Source: GCA-2731375 sp964344935 (GTDB lineage Bacteria; Pseudomonadota; Alphaproteobacteria; GCA-2731375). Taken from it: a stretch of DNA of 64,000 nucleotides. The position numbers and the translations under genes were made by a program. The notes under the pieces were generated by a model. That model saw only the letters and a list, made by a program, of their open reading frames with translations. It was not told the origin of the DNA and ran no database searches. Numbering within the stretch: the first letter of the stretch is position 1; the number at the start of each line of letters is the position of its first letter. This document shows positions 33,092-42,559 of this stretch, in pieces. The stretch covers positions 162,825 to 226,824 of the forward strand of contig CAYFPL010000009.1 of assembly GCA_964344935.1 (NCBI GenBank), given 5' to 3'.

Positions 33092-33881
33092 GGTCCAATT
33101 TCGGCTGACAAAGCGCCCTTGATGAATCCGCCTGAATAAAGGCGACGATTTCCATTACCTGTTCATGATCAGCAAACATGGTGGCGACGTCCACTAAACG
33201 CTCCTGCATGGTGCCTTCCTGAGCAAACAACAGTCGATAAGCGGCGCGTAGGCCGTGGATCTCCTCGCGGCTGAAACCGCGGCGTTTCAGGCCGATGATG
33301 TTCAGGCCGCTCAAATAAGCACGGTTACCCAACACCGAACCGTAAGGAATAACGTCACTTTCCACCGCCGATTTGCCGCCGATCATGGCGTGGCGGCCAA
33401 TCCTGACAAACTGGTGCACCCCGACCATGGCGCCCAGGATGGCGTGATCCTGAACCACCACATGACCGCCTAGGCCAACATTGTTGACCAGGATGACATG
33501 ATCGCCGATCTGGCAATCGTGGGCCACATGCGCCCCCACCATGAACAGGCAGTTATTGCCGATGCGGGTGACCATGCCGCCCCCCTCGGTGCCAGGGTGC
33601 ATGGTGACATGTTCGCGAATGATGGTGTTGGCGCCGACTATCAATTCCGATGGTTCACCGGCATATTTCTGATCCTGAGGCGCCGTGCCTATGGCGGCGA
33701 AGGGATAAATGCGGCTGTTGGCGCCCACGGCCGTATGACCGGTAATGACCACGTGGCTGTCCAGGACGACGCCTTCGGCCAACTTCACATCTGCCCCAAC
33801 AGTGCAATAGGGACCTATGCGCACGCCCTCGGCCAGCGTGGCACCATCTTCAACGATCGCTGTCGGATGAATGTCCGCCAT
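33081..33881 (-). CDS. lpxA: UDP-N-acetylglucosamine acyltransferase
   Basis: 266 residues. First lipid A step: transfers a 3-hydroxyacyl chain from ACP to UDP-GlcNAc. A left-handed beta-helix of hexapeptide repeats (IHPTAIVEDGATL onwards) covers residues 1-190, with the catalytic His in HVAHDCQIGD. The C-terminal helical part follows. It lies 9 bp after fabZ and overlaps lpxI. Confidence 0.96.
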   Translation of the reverse strand: MADIHPTAIVEDGATLAEGVRIGPYCTVGADVKLAEGVVLDSHVVITGHTAVGANSRIYPFAAIGTAPQDQKYAGEPSELIVGANTIIREHVTMHPGTEGGGMVTRIGNNCLFMVGAHVAHDCQIGDHVILVNNVGLGGHVVVQDHAILGAMVGVHQFVRIGRHAMIGGKSAVESDVIPYGSVLGNRAYLSGLNIIGLKRRGFSREEIHGLRAAYRLLFAQEGTMQERLVDVATMFADHEQVMEIVAFIQADSSRALCQPKLDRAA

Positions 33882-33890
33882 GGCTCGATC

Positions 33891-34358
33891 CTATTCCTCG
33901 ACCAACATTGCGGCGAAGCCGGCTTCGCTGCAAAGCTGGTCATCCACATAGACTTTGCCCTGAAAACGCCAGACGTTACCCCGGGCCTGCTCTTTGGTGA
34001 CGTGGATATGCATCACATCGCCGGGACCAACCGGCCGGCGGAAACGACACTTGTCGATAGTCATGAAATAGACCAGCTTGCCCTCGGCCTCCGCGCCCAG
34101 GGTATGAACCACGAGGATGCCCGCGGTTTGAGCCATGGCCTCGACAATCATGACGCCAGGCATCACCGCGCGTTGCGGAAAGTGGCCTTGAAACTGCGGC
34201 TCATTGATAGTGATGTTCTTGACGCCGACGGCTTTTTCGTCCGGCACGATGTCCACCACCTTGTCCACCAGCAACATCGGATAGCGGTGGGGTATCATCT
34301 CCATGATCCGGCCGATATCGATGCTGTCCGCCGTCTCGGTCGCCGCGTCTTGCGTCAT
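33891..34358 (-). CDS. fabZ: 3-hydroxyacyl-ACP dehydratase FabZ
   Basis: 155 residues, hot-dog fold. It dehydrates 3-hydroxyacyl-ACP in fatty acid elongation and so competes with LpxA and LpxD for the same acyl-ACP. IPHRYPMLLVDKV and the catalytic segment GHFPQRAVMPGVMIVEAMAQ are present. It overlaps the lpxD stop by 4 bp (ATGA). Confidence 0.96.
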   Translation of the reverse strand: MTQDAATETADSIDIGRIMEMIPHRYPMLLVDKVVDIVPDEKAVGVKNITINEPQFQGHFPQRAVMPGVMIVEAMAQTAGILVVHTLGAEAEGKLVYFMTIDKCRFRRPVGPGDVMHIHVTKEQARGNVWRFQGKVYVDDQLCSEAGFAAMLVEE

Positions 34359-35395
34359 TTATTTTCGCCCTCTTTCTTGCCGCGTGTTTGCGACAGGCGG
34401 CGCAGGGTGGCAACGCCGCGAAAGAACTCTTTGATCGGCACTGCCGGCGTACCGCACAACGTCAACCCCGGCGGCACGTCCGCCATGATGCCGCTTTGCG
34501 CCGCGATCTGAACACCGTCGCCGACCTCCAAATGTCCGGCCAGGCCCACCTGTCCGCCTATGGCCACGAAGTTTCCGACTTTGGTGCTGCCGGAGATCCC
34601 CGCCAGAGCCGCGATCACACAACCCCGGCCCAATTCCACGTTGTGCCCGATTTGCACCAGATTATCAATCCAGCATCCCGGCCCGATCACGGTGTCGCGC
34701 ATGGAGCCACGGTCGATGGTGGTGTTTGCACCGATATCGCAATCATCGCCGATCAGAACGCGACCGACCTGGGGCACCTTGACATGTCCCGCGGGGTCAA
34801 TGGCAAAGCCAAAACCATCCTGTCCGATACGCGCGCCAGGATGAATGGTTACCCTGGCGCCGATTTGGCAATGAGACAACGTCACATTGGCACCAATGAT
34901 ACAATCCTCGCCGAGGACTACCCCGGAGCCGATGGTGGCATTTGCTGCAACGGCACAGCCGGAACCCAATTGTGCCCCTGCCGAGATGACGGCACCGGCA
35001 TCAATCTGACAGCCATCACCCAGTTCGGCCGCCGCGTCCACATACGCCGACCCTGAAATACCGGCGGCCGGCCTGGGCCTGGGATAAAACGCCTGGGCCA
35101 TCAGCGCAAAGGCTCGATAAGGCTGGTCGCTCAACACAAGGGCCATGCCCTTGGGGGCCCGGTCTGCGTAACGCGGCTCAATAATGGCCGCGGCGGCGGC
35201 GCTGTTGGCAAATGCCTCGATATAGGCCTTGTTATCGAGAAAGCTGAGATGCCCTCGCCCCGCCGTCTCCAGCGCCGAGATGTCTTCGATCATCAGACCG
35301 GCATCGCGGTTGTCGGAAATTTCGGCTTCGCCAACAGCAGCCAACTCCGCCAGGGGAAATGGCCCTTGCCGGTGAAAGAACCGCTGATCAGCCAT
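34355..35395 (-). CDS. lpxD: UDP-3-O-acylglucosamine N-acyltransferase
   Basis: 346 residues. Third lipid A step: N-acylation of UDP-3-O-acylglucosamine. The N-terminal uridine-binding domain (to about 100) is followed by hexapeptide repeats with GQDGFGFA and the catalytic His in QIGHNVELG, then a C-terminal helix. It lies 21 bp after ompH. Confidence 0.96.
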   Translation of the reverse strand: MADQRFFHRQGPFPLAELAAVGEAEISDNRDAGLMIEDISALETAGRGHLSFLDNKAYIEAFANSAAAAAIIEPRYADRAPKGMALVLSDQPYRAFALMAQAFYPRPRPAAGISGSAYVDAAAELGDGCQIDAGAVISAGAQLGSGCAVAANATIGSGVVLGEDCIIGANVTLSHCQIGARVTIHPGARIGQDGFGFAIDPAGHVKVPQVGRVLIGDDCDIGANTTIDRGSMRDTVIGPGCWIDNLVQIGHNVELGRGCVIAALAGISGSTKVGNFVAIGGQVGLAGHLEVGDGVQIAAQSGIMADVPPGLTLCGTPAVPIKEFFRGVATLRRLSQTRGKKEGENK

Positions 35396-35416
35396 GACAA
35401 GCTATTCCAGCCATAA

Positions 35417-35989
35417 TCATTCCGGTTTCGGAACAGCTACTGAACGCAACACCTCGTTCAATTGGCTCATGACATCATCGGTTACGTCAAGGGTCCTATT
35501 GGCGAACAACACCTGGGATTTGTCGACTACGATTGTATAGCCTTTGTCCTGGGTCAGCCTCTTGACGATGGGGATCATGGCGGACTGTACTTTGTCCATT
35601 GCTGACTTATAGGCACGATCCAATTGCCGTTTGCGTTCCTGGCCCCGCTTTTGCACAGCGATGACTTCATCCTTGAACGCCTTACGACGTTCCGCCAAGG
35701 CCTCTGGACTCAAAACCAGACGTTGGCGCTTCAATTCCGCTTCAACTTTCCGAAGACGGATTTCCTCGGTCTGAATCTCTTCACGAAAGGCGCTCCGATA
35801 TTGGTTAATCTGGCGGTTAATGTCCTTGGCAGCGTCTGAAGTTCTCAAGATCTTCGCGTAATCCAAGACAGCCACGACAGCCTTTGGCATATCTTCCGCG
35901 CGCAATGGCGCGATGGCCCCGTTGGCGAGCAAAATGGCCAGGGTCACAAGAGATATTGAAATGACCTGCCGCAAGAATGAGGTTTCCAT
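35417..35989 (-). CDS. skp: OmpH/Skp-family periplasmic chaperone
   Basis: 190 residues with a signal peptide (ends PLRAEDM, about 30). A charged, coiled-coil central region (about 55-145) carries many Arg/Lys/Glu, and the ends form the beta body (VAVLDYAKIL, YTIVVDKSQVLFAN, then VTDDVMSQLN). Skp trimers hold unfolded outer-membrane proteins in the periplasm for BamA. It sits directly downstream of bamA, gap 6 bp. Confidence 0.9.
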   Translation of the reverse strand: METSFLRQVISISLVTLAILLANGAIAPLRAEDMPKAVVAVLDYAKILRTSDAAKDINRQINQYRSAFREEIQTEEIRLRKVEAELKRQRLVLSPEALAERRKAFKDEVIAVQKRGQERKRQLDRAYKSAMDKVQSAMIPIVKRLTQDKGYTIVVDKSQVLFANRTLDVTDDVMSQLNEVLRSVAVPKPE

Positions 35990-35995
35990 ACGGAT

Positions 35996-38302
35996 TTAGA
36001 ACCTGGTACCGAAACTAAACCTGAAAAGTTCGTCCTTGTCGAAGTCTTCCTTGACCAGAGCCTGGGCCAGATCGACGCGGATCGGACCGAACGGTGAGCG
36101 CCAGGACAAGCCAACCCCGACGCTGAGGCGGGGATCACTGGAACTCAGCAAGTTGGGACCGCTGACATCCGGATCCAACAGCGTGCCAACTTCCGTGAAG
36201 GCGCGGCCCAGGACGCCGAAATCATTCGGCAGGCCAATCGGAAACCGCATCTCGCCAGTGGCCACAAAGAATGAATTGCCGCCGATGGCATCGTTGGTTC
36301 TTTCGTCCCTTGGTCCTACGCCGCCCGATTCAAAGCCCCGGAAATTGTCGCCACCAAGGAAGAAGCGGTTAAGCACGCGAATGTCCTGATCGATGCCGAA
36401 GATATTGCCGCCGGAGAGCGCCGCGCTGCCGACGATGTCACGGGTGAAGGGATAGTAATAGGCCATCTTGGCGGTGCTTTTCACATACCGGATATCGCCG
36501 CCCAGGCCGGCAAATTCCTGTCCGCCGCGAACGATGAAGCCAGTGGATGGCAAGGCGATGTCATCGCGTACATCGTAAATCAGGTCATAACCCAGAGACG
36601 AAGTGGTGAATTCACCTTCATCGAGGCGGATGAACTCGGACGTCTGATTGTTGATGTTTTCGATCTTGTCCGCCCGCAGAGTATAGCGCAGCCCCTGCTT
36701 CAGGTTTTCGGTGATTGGAAAGCGGGAACGCAGGCTGAAGCCCTGGGCCTGTTCATCGAACGAGGAACGATCCTGCAAGTCCTCCTTGCGGCTAAATATA
36801 TCAAATCCTGCCGCCAAATCCCGGTCCAGAAAGTATGGTTCGGTGAAGGACAGATCCAGTTGTTGCCGGGTCGTGGAAAGACCCAGCGTCAGGCGCAAAT
36901 CCTGCGCTTTGCCCAACAGATTGCGTTCGCGGACGGAAATGTCACCGACTACTGATTCCGTCGTCGAAACACCAACCCCAAAGCTGAGTTCGCCAGTGGA
37001 ACGTTCCTGTACATCCACATCAATGATCGCTTTGTCTGGTGAATCTCCCTGTTTTTGCGCCACATCGACTTTGTCGAAAAAGCCTAGACGTCTGATCTGC
37101 TGGCGTGAACGGCGCAACTTTGCCGTATTGAAGGCATCGCCCTCGACCAGTTTCATCTCGCGGCGGATCACTTTATCCAGGGTCCGGACGTTGCCTGTAA
37201 TATTGATGCGGTCAATATGAACACGCGGGCCTTCGTTGATCTGGAAGACCAGATCTATTTTGCGTTCTTCGCGGCGCCGGTTCACCTTGGGGCGGATATC
37301 GACAAAAGCATAGCCCATCCGGCCCACCGCAAAGTTCAACTCCTCGATCGAAAGTTCGATTTCTTCTGCGTTGTAGGTCTGTCCCTCCGCAAAAGTCAGG
37401 ACCTTGCGGAGCGATTCCGGATCCAGATCACGTAAGGTCGTCGAGAGATCGATCTTGCCAAATTGGTAAAGTTCGCCTTCATCGACTGTAAAAGTGATGA
37501 AAAAATCAGTTCGGTCGTGGGTCAGGTCCGCAACAGCCGACAGCACACGGAAATCCGCATAACCGCGTTCGAGGTAGAACTTGCGCAACAACTCCCGGTC
37601 GAGAGTTACCCGATCCGGATCGTAAGTATCATCCGAAGACAGAAAACGGTACCAGCGCGTTTCCTTGGTCGCGATGGCCCGGCGCAATTTCCCATCGTCG
37701 AAGTTCTTGTTGCCGATGATATCGATGCGCCGGATACCCGTCACCGGCCCTTCGCTGATCTCGAAAATAAGATCCACCCGGTTCTGCTCCAACTGCACAA
37801 CCTTTGGCTCGACGGAAGCGGCAAACCGGCCATTACGGCGATAGACCTGCAGTATGCGCTGAACGTCCGCCTGCACCCGGCTTCGCGTATAGACAATTCG
37901 AGGCCTTAGCTGCACTTCCGGCTGCAGATCATCGTCCGAGATGCGTCTATTCCCCTCGAATGCCAGACGATTGATGATCGGGTTCTCCACCACATTGACC
38001 ACCAGAACATTGCCCTGCCGGCGAATTGAAACGTCCGCAAACAGACCGGTCGCAAACAACGCTTTCAGAGACTGGTCAACCCGACCAGGATCATAAGGAT
38101 CGCCAGCCGCAATGGTCATGTAGGATTGTACCGTCAGCGCCTCGATACGCTGATTGCCCTGAACATCGATACGGGCGACGGTCACCCCTGACGCACTCTG
38201 GGCAGCCGCTTCCGCCACGACCGCCGGCAGCAGATTCGGGTAGACACATAGCGTGGCCACGGCGCAGGCGAGATAGGCCAGCGTGGTCAGACGAAAACGC
38301 AA
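35996..38302 (-). CDS. bamA: Outer membrane protein assembly factor BamA
   Basis: 768 residues. A signal peptide (to about 34) is followed by five POTRA domains (about 40-440; first one VTVARIDVQGNQRIEALTV) and a 16-strand barrel ending in Phe (SFGTRF). The barrel has the family LVDDLGV-like closing segment RVDLAQALVKED. It inserts beta-barrel proteins into the outer membrane, including presumably the redox-operon barrel at 4030. The start codon is TTG with GGGGAGG eight nt upstream; no other start fits. Confidence 0.96.
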   Translation of the reverse strand: MRFRLTTLAYLACAVATLCVYPNLLPAVVAEAAAQSASGVTVARIDVQGNQRIEALTVQSYMTIAAGDPYDPGRVDQSLKALFATGLFADVSIRRQGNVLVVNVVENPIINRLAFEGNRRISDDDLQPEVQLRPRIVYTRSRVQADVQRILQVYRRNGRFAASVEPKVVQLEQNRVDLIFEISEGPVTGIRRIDIIGNKNFDDGKLRRAIATKETRWYRFLSSDDTYDPDRVTLDRELLRKFYLERGYADFRVLSAVADLTHDRTDFFITFTVDEGELYQFGKIDLSTTLRDLDPESLRKVLTFAEGQTYNAEEIELSIEELNFAVGRMGYAFVDIRPKVNRRREERKIDLVFQINEGPRVHIDRINITGNVRTLDKVIRREMKLVEGDAFNTAKLRRSRQQIRRLGFFDKVDVAQKQGDSPDKAIIDVDVQERSTGELSFGVGVSTTESVVGDISVRERNLLGKAQDLRLTLGLSTTRQQLDLSFTEPYFLDRDLAAGFDIFSRKEDLQDRSSFDEQAQGFSLRSRFPITENLKQGLRYTLRADKIENINNQTSEFIRLDEGEFTTSSLGYDLIYDVRDDIALPSTGFIVRGGQEFAGLGGDIRYVKSTAKMAYYYPFTRDIVGSAALSGGNIFGIDQDIRVLNRFFLGGDNFRGFESGGVGPRDERTNDAIGGNSFFVATGEMRFPIGLPNDFGVLGRAFTEVGTLLDPDVSGPNLLSSSDPRLSVGVGLSWRSPFGPIRVDLAQALVKEDFDKDELFRFSFGTRF

Positions 38303-38341
38303 ATGTACGGCCTCCCCAGAAACCTATTGAACCGGTCGATC

Positions 38342-38378
38342 CTGTTCTCAGTTTTTTTGTTTCGAACTATGAGAACAG
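38342..38378 (-). other. Perfect hairpin across the rseP stop codon
   Basis: CTGTTCTCA / TGAGAACAG (9 bp, 19-nt loop) covers the last rseP codons and part of the rseP-bamA gap. On the minus strand the loop has a run of seven A rather than a T tail, so it is not a classical terminator for this operon. It may protect or process the mRNA. Confidence 0.55.
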
Positions 38379-39779
38379 CCCGGCGACAAACTCTACGAAC
38401 CGCAATTGTATCAGATCATTCCACGTGACAAATACCGTAAGTGTCAAAACCAAGGCCAATCCGAAGCGAAATGCGAATTCTTGCGTCTTTTCGTTCAATG
38501 GGCGCCGTAAGACCGCTTCGAAGGCGTAAAACAGCAAGTGCCCGCCATCCAGAATTGGTATGGGAAAGAGATTGACCAAACCAAGGTTCAGAGACAGCAA
38601 TATCGACAGCATGATCAATGATTCGACGCCGATTTGTGCCGCCTGTCCTGATGCATGGGCAATACGCAGTGGCCCGCCCAGATCCTCTGTGCCGCGACGA
38701 CCGGAAATCATTTGGCCTACGACATCAATGGTCATGGCCAGCATGTCATAACAAGTCACCACCGCCTGGGACACCGCATCCAATGGCCCTAGCTGAACCG
38801 GCGGCCGCTGGGCCCGAAGTATGCCGATCAGCCAGCGTTCCCCACCGCCACTTTCAGCCGCGGCAACATCCCGCCGCGGCGCTGCGTAAAGCCTAACTTC
38901 GGCGCCATCCCGTATTACCGTAATGGCCAGCCGCCGCCCCTTGCTGGCTGCGACCATGTCCTGGAGGCGTTCGAAGTTCTCAACGAACTGACCATCAATG
39001 GAAACAATGCGGTCACCCACCTCGAACCCGGCTGCGGCTGCTGGGCTGTCAGGAAAAACCTTGCCGACGATAGCAGGATTGGCGGCACTGACGCCGAGAT
39101 CGCCGAATCTATGGACAATACCCTGGGCATCGGCCCGTTCCACCAGCACTGGGGTGGCATTCAAGGTCAGTTCCCGGTCCGCCCGGCGGACTTGAAACGA
39201 CAACGGCTGATCGGGATTGAGAAAGACCGCCTGTTCGAACTGTTCGAAACGATGGATGCGATCGCCGTCGATGGCCAGAACCACATCGCCTTCCTGCAGA
39301 CCGGCTGTTTGTCCTGCGCCGCCGTCGATGACGCGGCCAATCTCCGCCGGCGTGACCCGTTGACCAAAGATCATGTACATGGCGGCCAGGACGACCATCG
39401 CATATAGGAAATTGGCCATCGGCCCCGCAGCCACGATGGCAGCCCGCTGGCCGAGGCGCTTGTGATGGAATGATACGGCGCGTTCATCCTCGCTCAATTC
39501 GCCAAGAACTTCGCCGTCGGGTCGGGAGGCCCCGTCACTGTCGCCGAAAAACTTCACATAGCCGCCAAACGGGATCCAGCAGACCTTCCAGCGGGTGCCG
39601 AGACGATCATTCCAGCCTCTGATTTCCGGCCCAAAGCCGATCGAGAACACTTCGACCCGGACCCCGTTCCAGCGGGCAACAAGGTAATGTCCCATTTCAT
39701 GGACGAACACGAGCACCGTCAAAACCACTAGAAACGGCAGGACGTAGCCGCCTATACCCATAATGAAATCAAGGATCAT
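38367..39779 (-). CDS. rseP: Site-2 metalloprotease RseP
   Basis: 470 residues in the inner membrane. Zn motif HEMGHYL in the first helix, two PDZ domains (about 130-300) and the second metal motif IPILDGGHLL near the C-terminal helices. It cleaves anti-sigma factors and signal peptide remnants inside the membrane, linking envelope damage to gene expression. It lies 5 bp after dxr and before bamA, the usual order. Confidence 0.95.
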   Translation of the reverse strand: MILDFIMGIGGYVLPFLVVLTVLVFVHEMGHYLVARWNGVRVEVFSIGFGPEIRGWNDRLGTRWKVCWIPFGGYVKFFGDSDGASRPDGEVLGELSEDERAVSFHHKRLGQRAAIVAAGPMANFLYAMVVLAAMYMIFGQRVTPAEIGRVIDGGAGQTAGLQEGDVVLAIDGDRIHRFEQFEQAVFLNPDQPLSFQVRRADRELTLNATPVLVERADAQGIVHRFGDLGVSAANPAIVGKVFPDSPAAAAGFEVGDRIVSIDGQFVENFERLQDMVAASKGRRLAITVIRDGAEVRLYAAPRRDVAAAESGGGERWLIGILRAQRPPVQLGPLDAVSQAVVTCYDMLAMTIDVVGQMISGRRGTEDLGGPLRIAHASGQAAQIGVESLIMLSILLSLNLGLVNLFPIPILDGGHLLFYAFEAVLRRPLNEKTQEFAFRFGLALVLTLTVFVTWNDLIQLRFVEFVAGLFS

Positions 39780-39784
39780 GAGTT

Positions 39785-40993
39785 CTAACCTTGTACCAAA
39801 CTTAGGCGGCCCTCACCTGGCGCGGGCAAACCGGCCAATTGGCGTGCCACCGCCCGCGCCTGTTCGTCCGCCGTGCTGACGTCCGCCAAATTCGTGACGG
39901 AACTTACGGCAATCTTGTTTAAGGTTTCTTCAACCACCCGGGCAATTTCCAAGAATCCCAGATGCCCTGATAGGAACGCCGCGACGGCAATTTCATTGGA
40001 TGCGTTAAGCACTGTCGGCGCCGTACCACCCGCCTCCAAGGCCTCCCGCGCCAATCGGAGCGATGGGAAGCGCATAGGATCAGGCGCCTCGAATGACAAA
40101 TTAGCGATGTGAGCTAGATCGAGACGTTCCGAAGGCGTCGCCATGCGATCCGGCCAGGCCAGGGTGTAAGCGATGGGCGTCCGCATGTCGGGGGCACCCA
40201 ATTGCGCCAGCACCGAGCCATCCACATAGGCCACCAGGCTATGCACGACGGATTGCGGATGGATCAGGATTTCGATCTGATCAGCGGCGACAGGGAATAG
40301 ATGGAAGGCCTCGATAGATTCAAGGCCCTTGTTCATCATTGTTGCCGAATCCACTGAGATCTTGTCGCCCATGTCCCAATTGGGATGGGCCACCGCTTGC
40401 GCCGGCGTTACCTGTGCCATGGCCGTGACGTCGAGATGCAGAAACGGCCCCCCTGACGCGGTCAGAATAATGCGGTCTATTGATCGCGGCCGGTCGAAAT
40501 CGAAGACCTGATAAATGGCGTTGTGTTCAGAATCTACGGGCAACAAGGTGGCCCCGCTGCGTTTTACCTCCTCCAGCATTAATTCACCGGCACAAACCAG
40601 GCATTCCTTGTTCGCCAAGGCAACCACGGCGCCCTGGCGGATCGCAGCCAGCGTTGGACCAAGGCCCGCGGCGCCAACGATCCCCGCCATCACCCAATCA
40701 CTGTCCCGTCCAGCGGCCTCGCAAATAGCCGCGGCTCCGGCAGCAGCCTCGACACCGCTGCCCGCCAGCGCGTCCTGCAGCGCCGGGTAATGCGCCTCAT
40801 CGCCGATGACAGCCATGGCCGCGCTGTACTGCCGCGCCTGAGCAGCCAACAGATCAACATTACTTTGGGCGGTCAGAGCAACCACGTCATAGTCCTCAGG
40901 CCGGCGGCCGATCAGGTCTAAGGTGTTACGGCCCACCGAGCCGGTGGCGCCAAGGATCGTCACTCGACGAGGCGCCTGTTTCTGTTCCTGCAT
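39785..40993 (-). CDS. dxr: 1-deoxy-D-xylulose 5-phosphate reductoisomerase
   Basis: About 402 residues. Second MEP-pathway step, NADPH-dependent. NADPH site TILGATGSVGRNTLDLI, metal/substrate motifs LLPVDSEHNAIYQ, LTASGGPF and MNKGLESIEAFHLF. The ATG at 40993 has GGGGGAAAG directly upstream; a longer start at 41017 would overlap cdsA more. Together with ispDF at 56210 it shows that isoprenoids are made by the MEP pathway. Confidence 0.96.
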   Translation of the reverse strand: MQEQKQAPRRVTILGATGSVGRNTLDLIGRRPEDYDVVALTAQSNVDLLAAQARQYSAAMAVIGDEAHYPALQDALAGSGVEAAAGAAAICEAAGRDSDWVMAGIVGAAGLGPTLAAIRQGAVVALANKECLVCAGELMLEEVKRSGATLLPVDSEHNAIYQVFDFDRPRSIDRIILTASGGPFLHLDVTAMAQVTPAQAVAHPNWDMGDKISVDSATMMNKGLESIEAFHLFPVAADQIEILIHPQSVVHSLVAYVDGSVLAQLGAPDMRTPIAYTLAWPDRMATPSERLDLAHIANLSFEAPDPMRFPSLRLAREALEAGGTAPTVLNASNEIAVAAFLSGHLGFLEIARVVEETLNKIAVSSVTNLADVSTADEQARAVARQLAGLPAPGEGRLSLVQG

Positions 40994-41007
40994 TTCTTTC
41001 CCCCGTC

Positions 41008-41832
41008 TCATAGCCATGGCATGAACGCCAAACCCTGCTGCAGGGCAATCAGGGCCAAAGCCGGCGCAGCGAACAGCACACCATCGACCCGGTCCAATAT
41101 GCCGCCATGGCCTGGAATCAGGTCGCCACTATCTTTGACGCCAAAATGCCGTTTCACGCCGGACTCTGCCAAATCACCGATTTGCGAGACAAGCGCCAAC
41201 AGAGCCCCCATGGCGATGAATAAAAGAACCGAGCGTTGATCGAAGATTACCGCCATAGCGGCCGAAACCGCAGCCGCCGCCGCCATTCCACCGAGCAGCC
41301 CCGCCCAGGTTTTCTTCGGGCTGACCCGGGGCGCAAGTTTCGGACCGCCGATCCCCCGGCCCGCGAAATAAGCACCCGTATCGCAAGCCCAAACCGCGAA
41401 GAAAAGCCATAGCACCACCAGCGCCCCGTGATCGCCGCCCCGGAGCCAGAACAAAGACAGGCAAGGTAGCCCAAGCCAAAACAAACCGATGACAGCCCAA
41501 ACCACGCCGCGACCGTTGATCCGGTTGACGACCGCCAGCAACGCAGCCAAGGGGAGCAATGCCGCCACCGCCCAGTCGCCATAACCAAAAAATTGCAGCG
41601 TCAATACGGCCACCAATGCCAATGCCGACGCGATGCCGGTAACGGCAAACCTCTTGCCGCCCGTCAAACGATCCCATTCCAGGGCCATCAAGACCGCTGC
41701 CGCGGCCAAAAGCAGCCAGAAACCCAATCCCCCGAAATAGAGCAAGGCCAAAACCACGGGCATCAGCACCGCCGCTGACAAAATTCGCGTCTGCAGTGAA
41801 GATGAGGCCGGCTCAGCCGCTGGTTGCGCCAT
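41008..41832 (-). CDS. cdsA: Phosphatidate cytidylyltransferase CdsA
   Basis: About 274 residues from the ATG at 41832 (or 283 from 41859). An integral membrane enzyme that makes CDP-diacylglycerol from CTP and phosphatidate. Hydrophobic helices run throughout; the family signature is VSPKKTWAGLLGG and the C-terminal SGVKRHFGVKDSGDLIPGHG with DRVDG. It overlaps the end of uppS. A much longer upstream frame exists but reads through uppS and is not real coding sequence. Confidence 0.94.
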   Translation of the reverse strand: MAQPAAEPASSSLQTRILSAAVLMPVVLALLYFGGLGFWLLLAAAAVLMALEWDRLTGGKRFAVTGIASALALVAVLTLQFFGYGDWAVAALLPLAALLAVVNRINGRGVVWAVIGLFWLGLPCLSLFWLRGGDHGALVVLWLFFAVWACDTGAYFAGRGIGGPKLAPRVSPKKTWAGLLGGMAAAAAVSAAMAVIFDQRSVLLFIAMGALLALVSQIGDLAESGVKRHFGVKDSGDLIPGHGGILDRVDGVLFAAPALALIALQQGLAFMPWL

Positions 41833-42547
41833 AACGCCGTTCACGTCGGTGAAACTCATCGACCGCCTGTTGCAGGCTTTGCTTTGTGAAGTCGGGCCAA
41901 AGTACGTCCATGAAAACCAGTTCGGCATATCCCGCCTGCCATAGCAGGAAATTGCTGAGGCGCTGTTCGCCACTTGTTCGGATGACGAGATCGGGGTCGG
42001 GAATGCCGTCGGTGTGCAGATACCGGGCAAAATTGTCCTCATCGATATCGTCCAGGGACATCTCCCCTTCTGCCACCGCGGCAGCAATTCGCCGGCTGGC
42101 ATGGACGATCTCGCGGTGGGAGCCGTAATTGACGGCGATGATCAGCGTGATGCCTTTGTTGTCGGCGGTTTTCTCTTCAGCATCCTCGATCAGTTTTACG
42201 ATATCAGGCGCCAATTCCCGCCATTCGCCAATGAAGCGGATCCGTACGCCATTGCGATGCAACTCCCGCAGCTCCCGCCGTAAATAAAGACGCAACAGAC
42301 CCATCAGGTCGTCAACCTCTGTCGGCGGCCGCTTCCAGTTCTCGGAGGAGAAGGCATAGAGGGTCAAATAGTCGATCTGCATTTCCTGACCCGCCTCGAC
42401 CACGCCGCGCAAGGCGTCGACGCCGCGCTGGTGGCCCGCCACGCGCGGCAGACCGCGTGCCTTTGCCCACCGACCATTGCCATCCATGATGATGGCGACA
42501 TGGACTGGCGGCGGCGGCGCTTTTGTTTCGGGGGAAAGGTTGCTCAC
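41813..42547 (-). CDS. uppS: Isoprenyl transferase (undecaprenyl diphosphate synthase)
   Basis: 244 residues, GTG start. Cis-prenyltransferase that extends farnesyl-PP to the C55 carrier for peptidoglycan and LPS. Motifs: AIIMDGNGRWAKARGLPR, GHQRGVDALR, YAFSSENWKRP, and RTSGEQRLSNFLLWQ. It overlaps cdsA by 20 bp and follows frr by 12 bp. Confidence 0.96.
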   Translation of the reverse strand: MSNLSPETKAPPPPVHVAIIMDGNGRWAKARGLPRVAGHQRGVDALRGVVEAGQEMQIDYLTLYAFSSENWKRPPTEVDDLMGLLRLYLRRELRELHRNGVRIRFIGEWRELAPDIVKLIEDAEEKTADNKGITLIIAVNYGSHREIVHASRRIAAAVAEGEMSLDDIDEDNFARYLHTDGIPDPDLVIRTSGEQRLSNFLLWQAGYAELVFMDVLWPDFTKQSLQQAVDEFHRRERRYGATSG

Positions 42548-42559
42548 GATCTAGACCTA

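Noticed and set aside
41833..42102. N-terminal extension of CdsA by about 90 residues
   Set aside because: The added part is only another reading frame of uppS and has no membrane or signal character.
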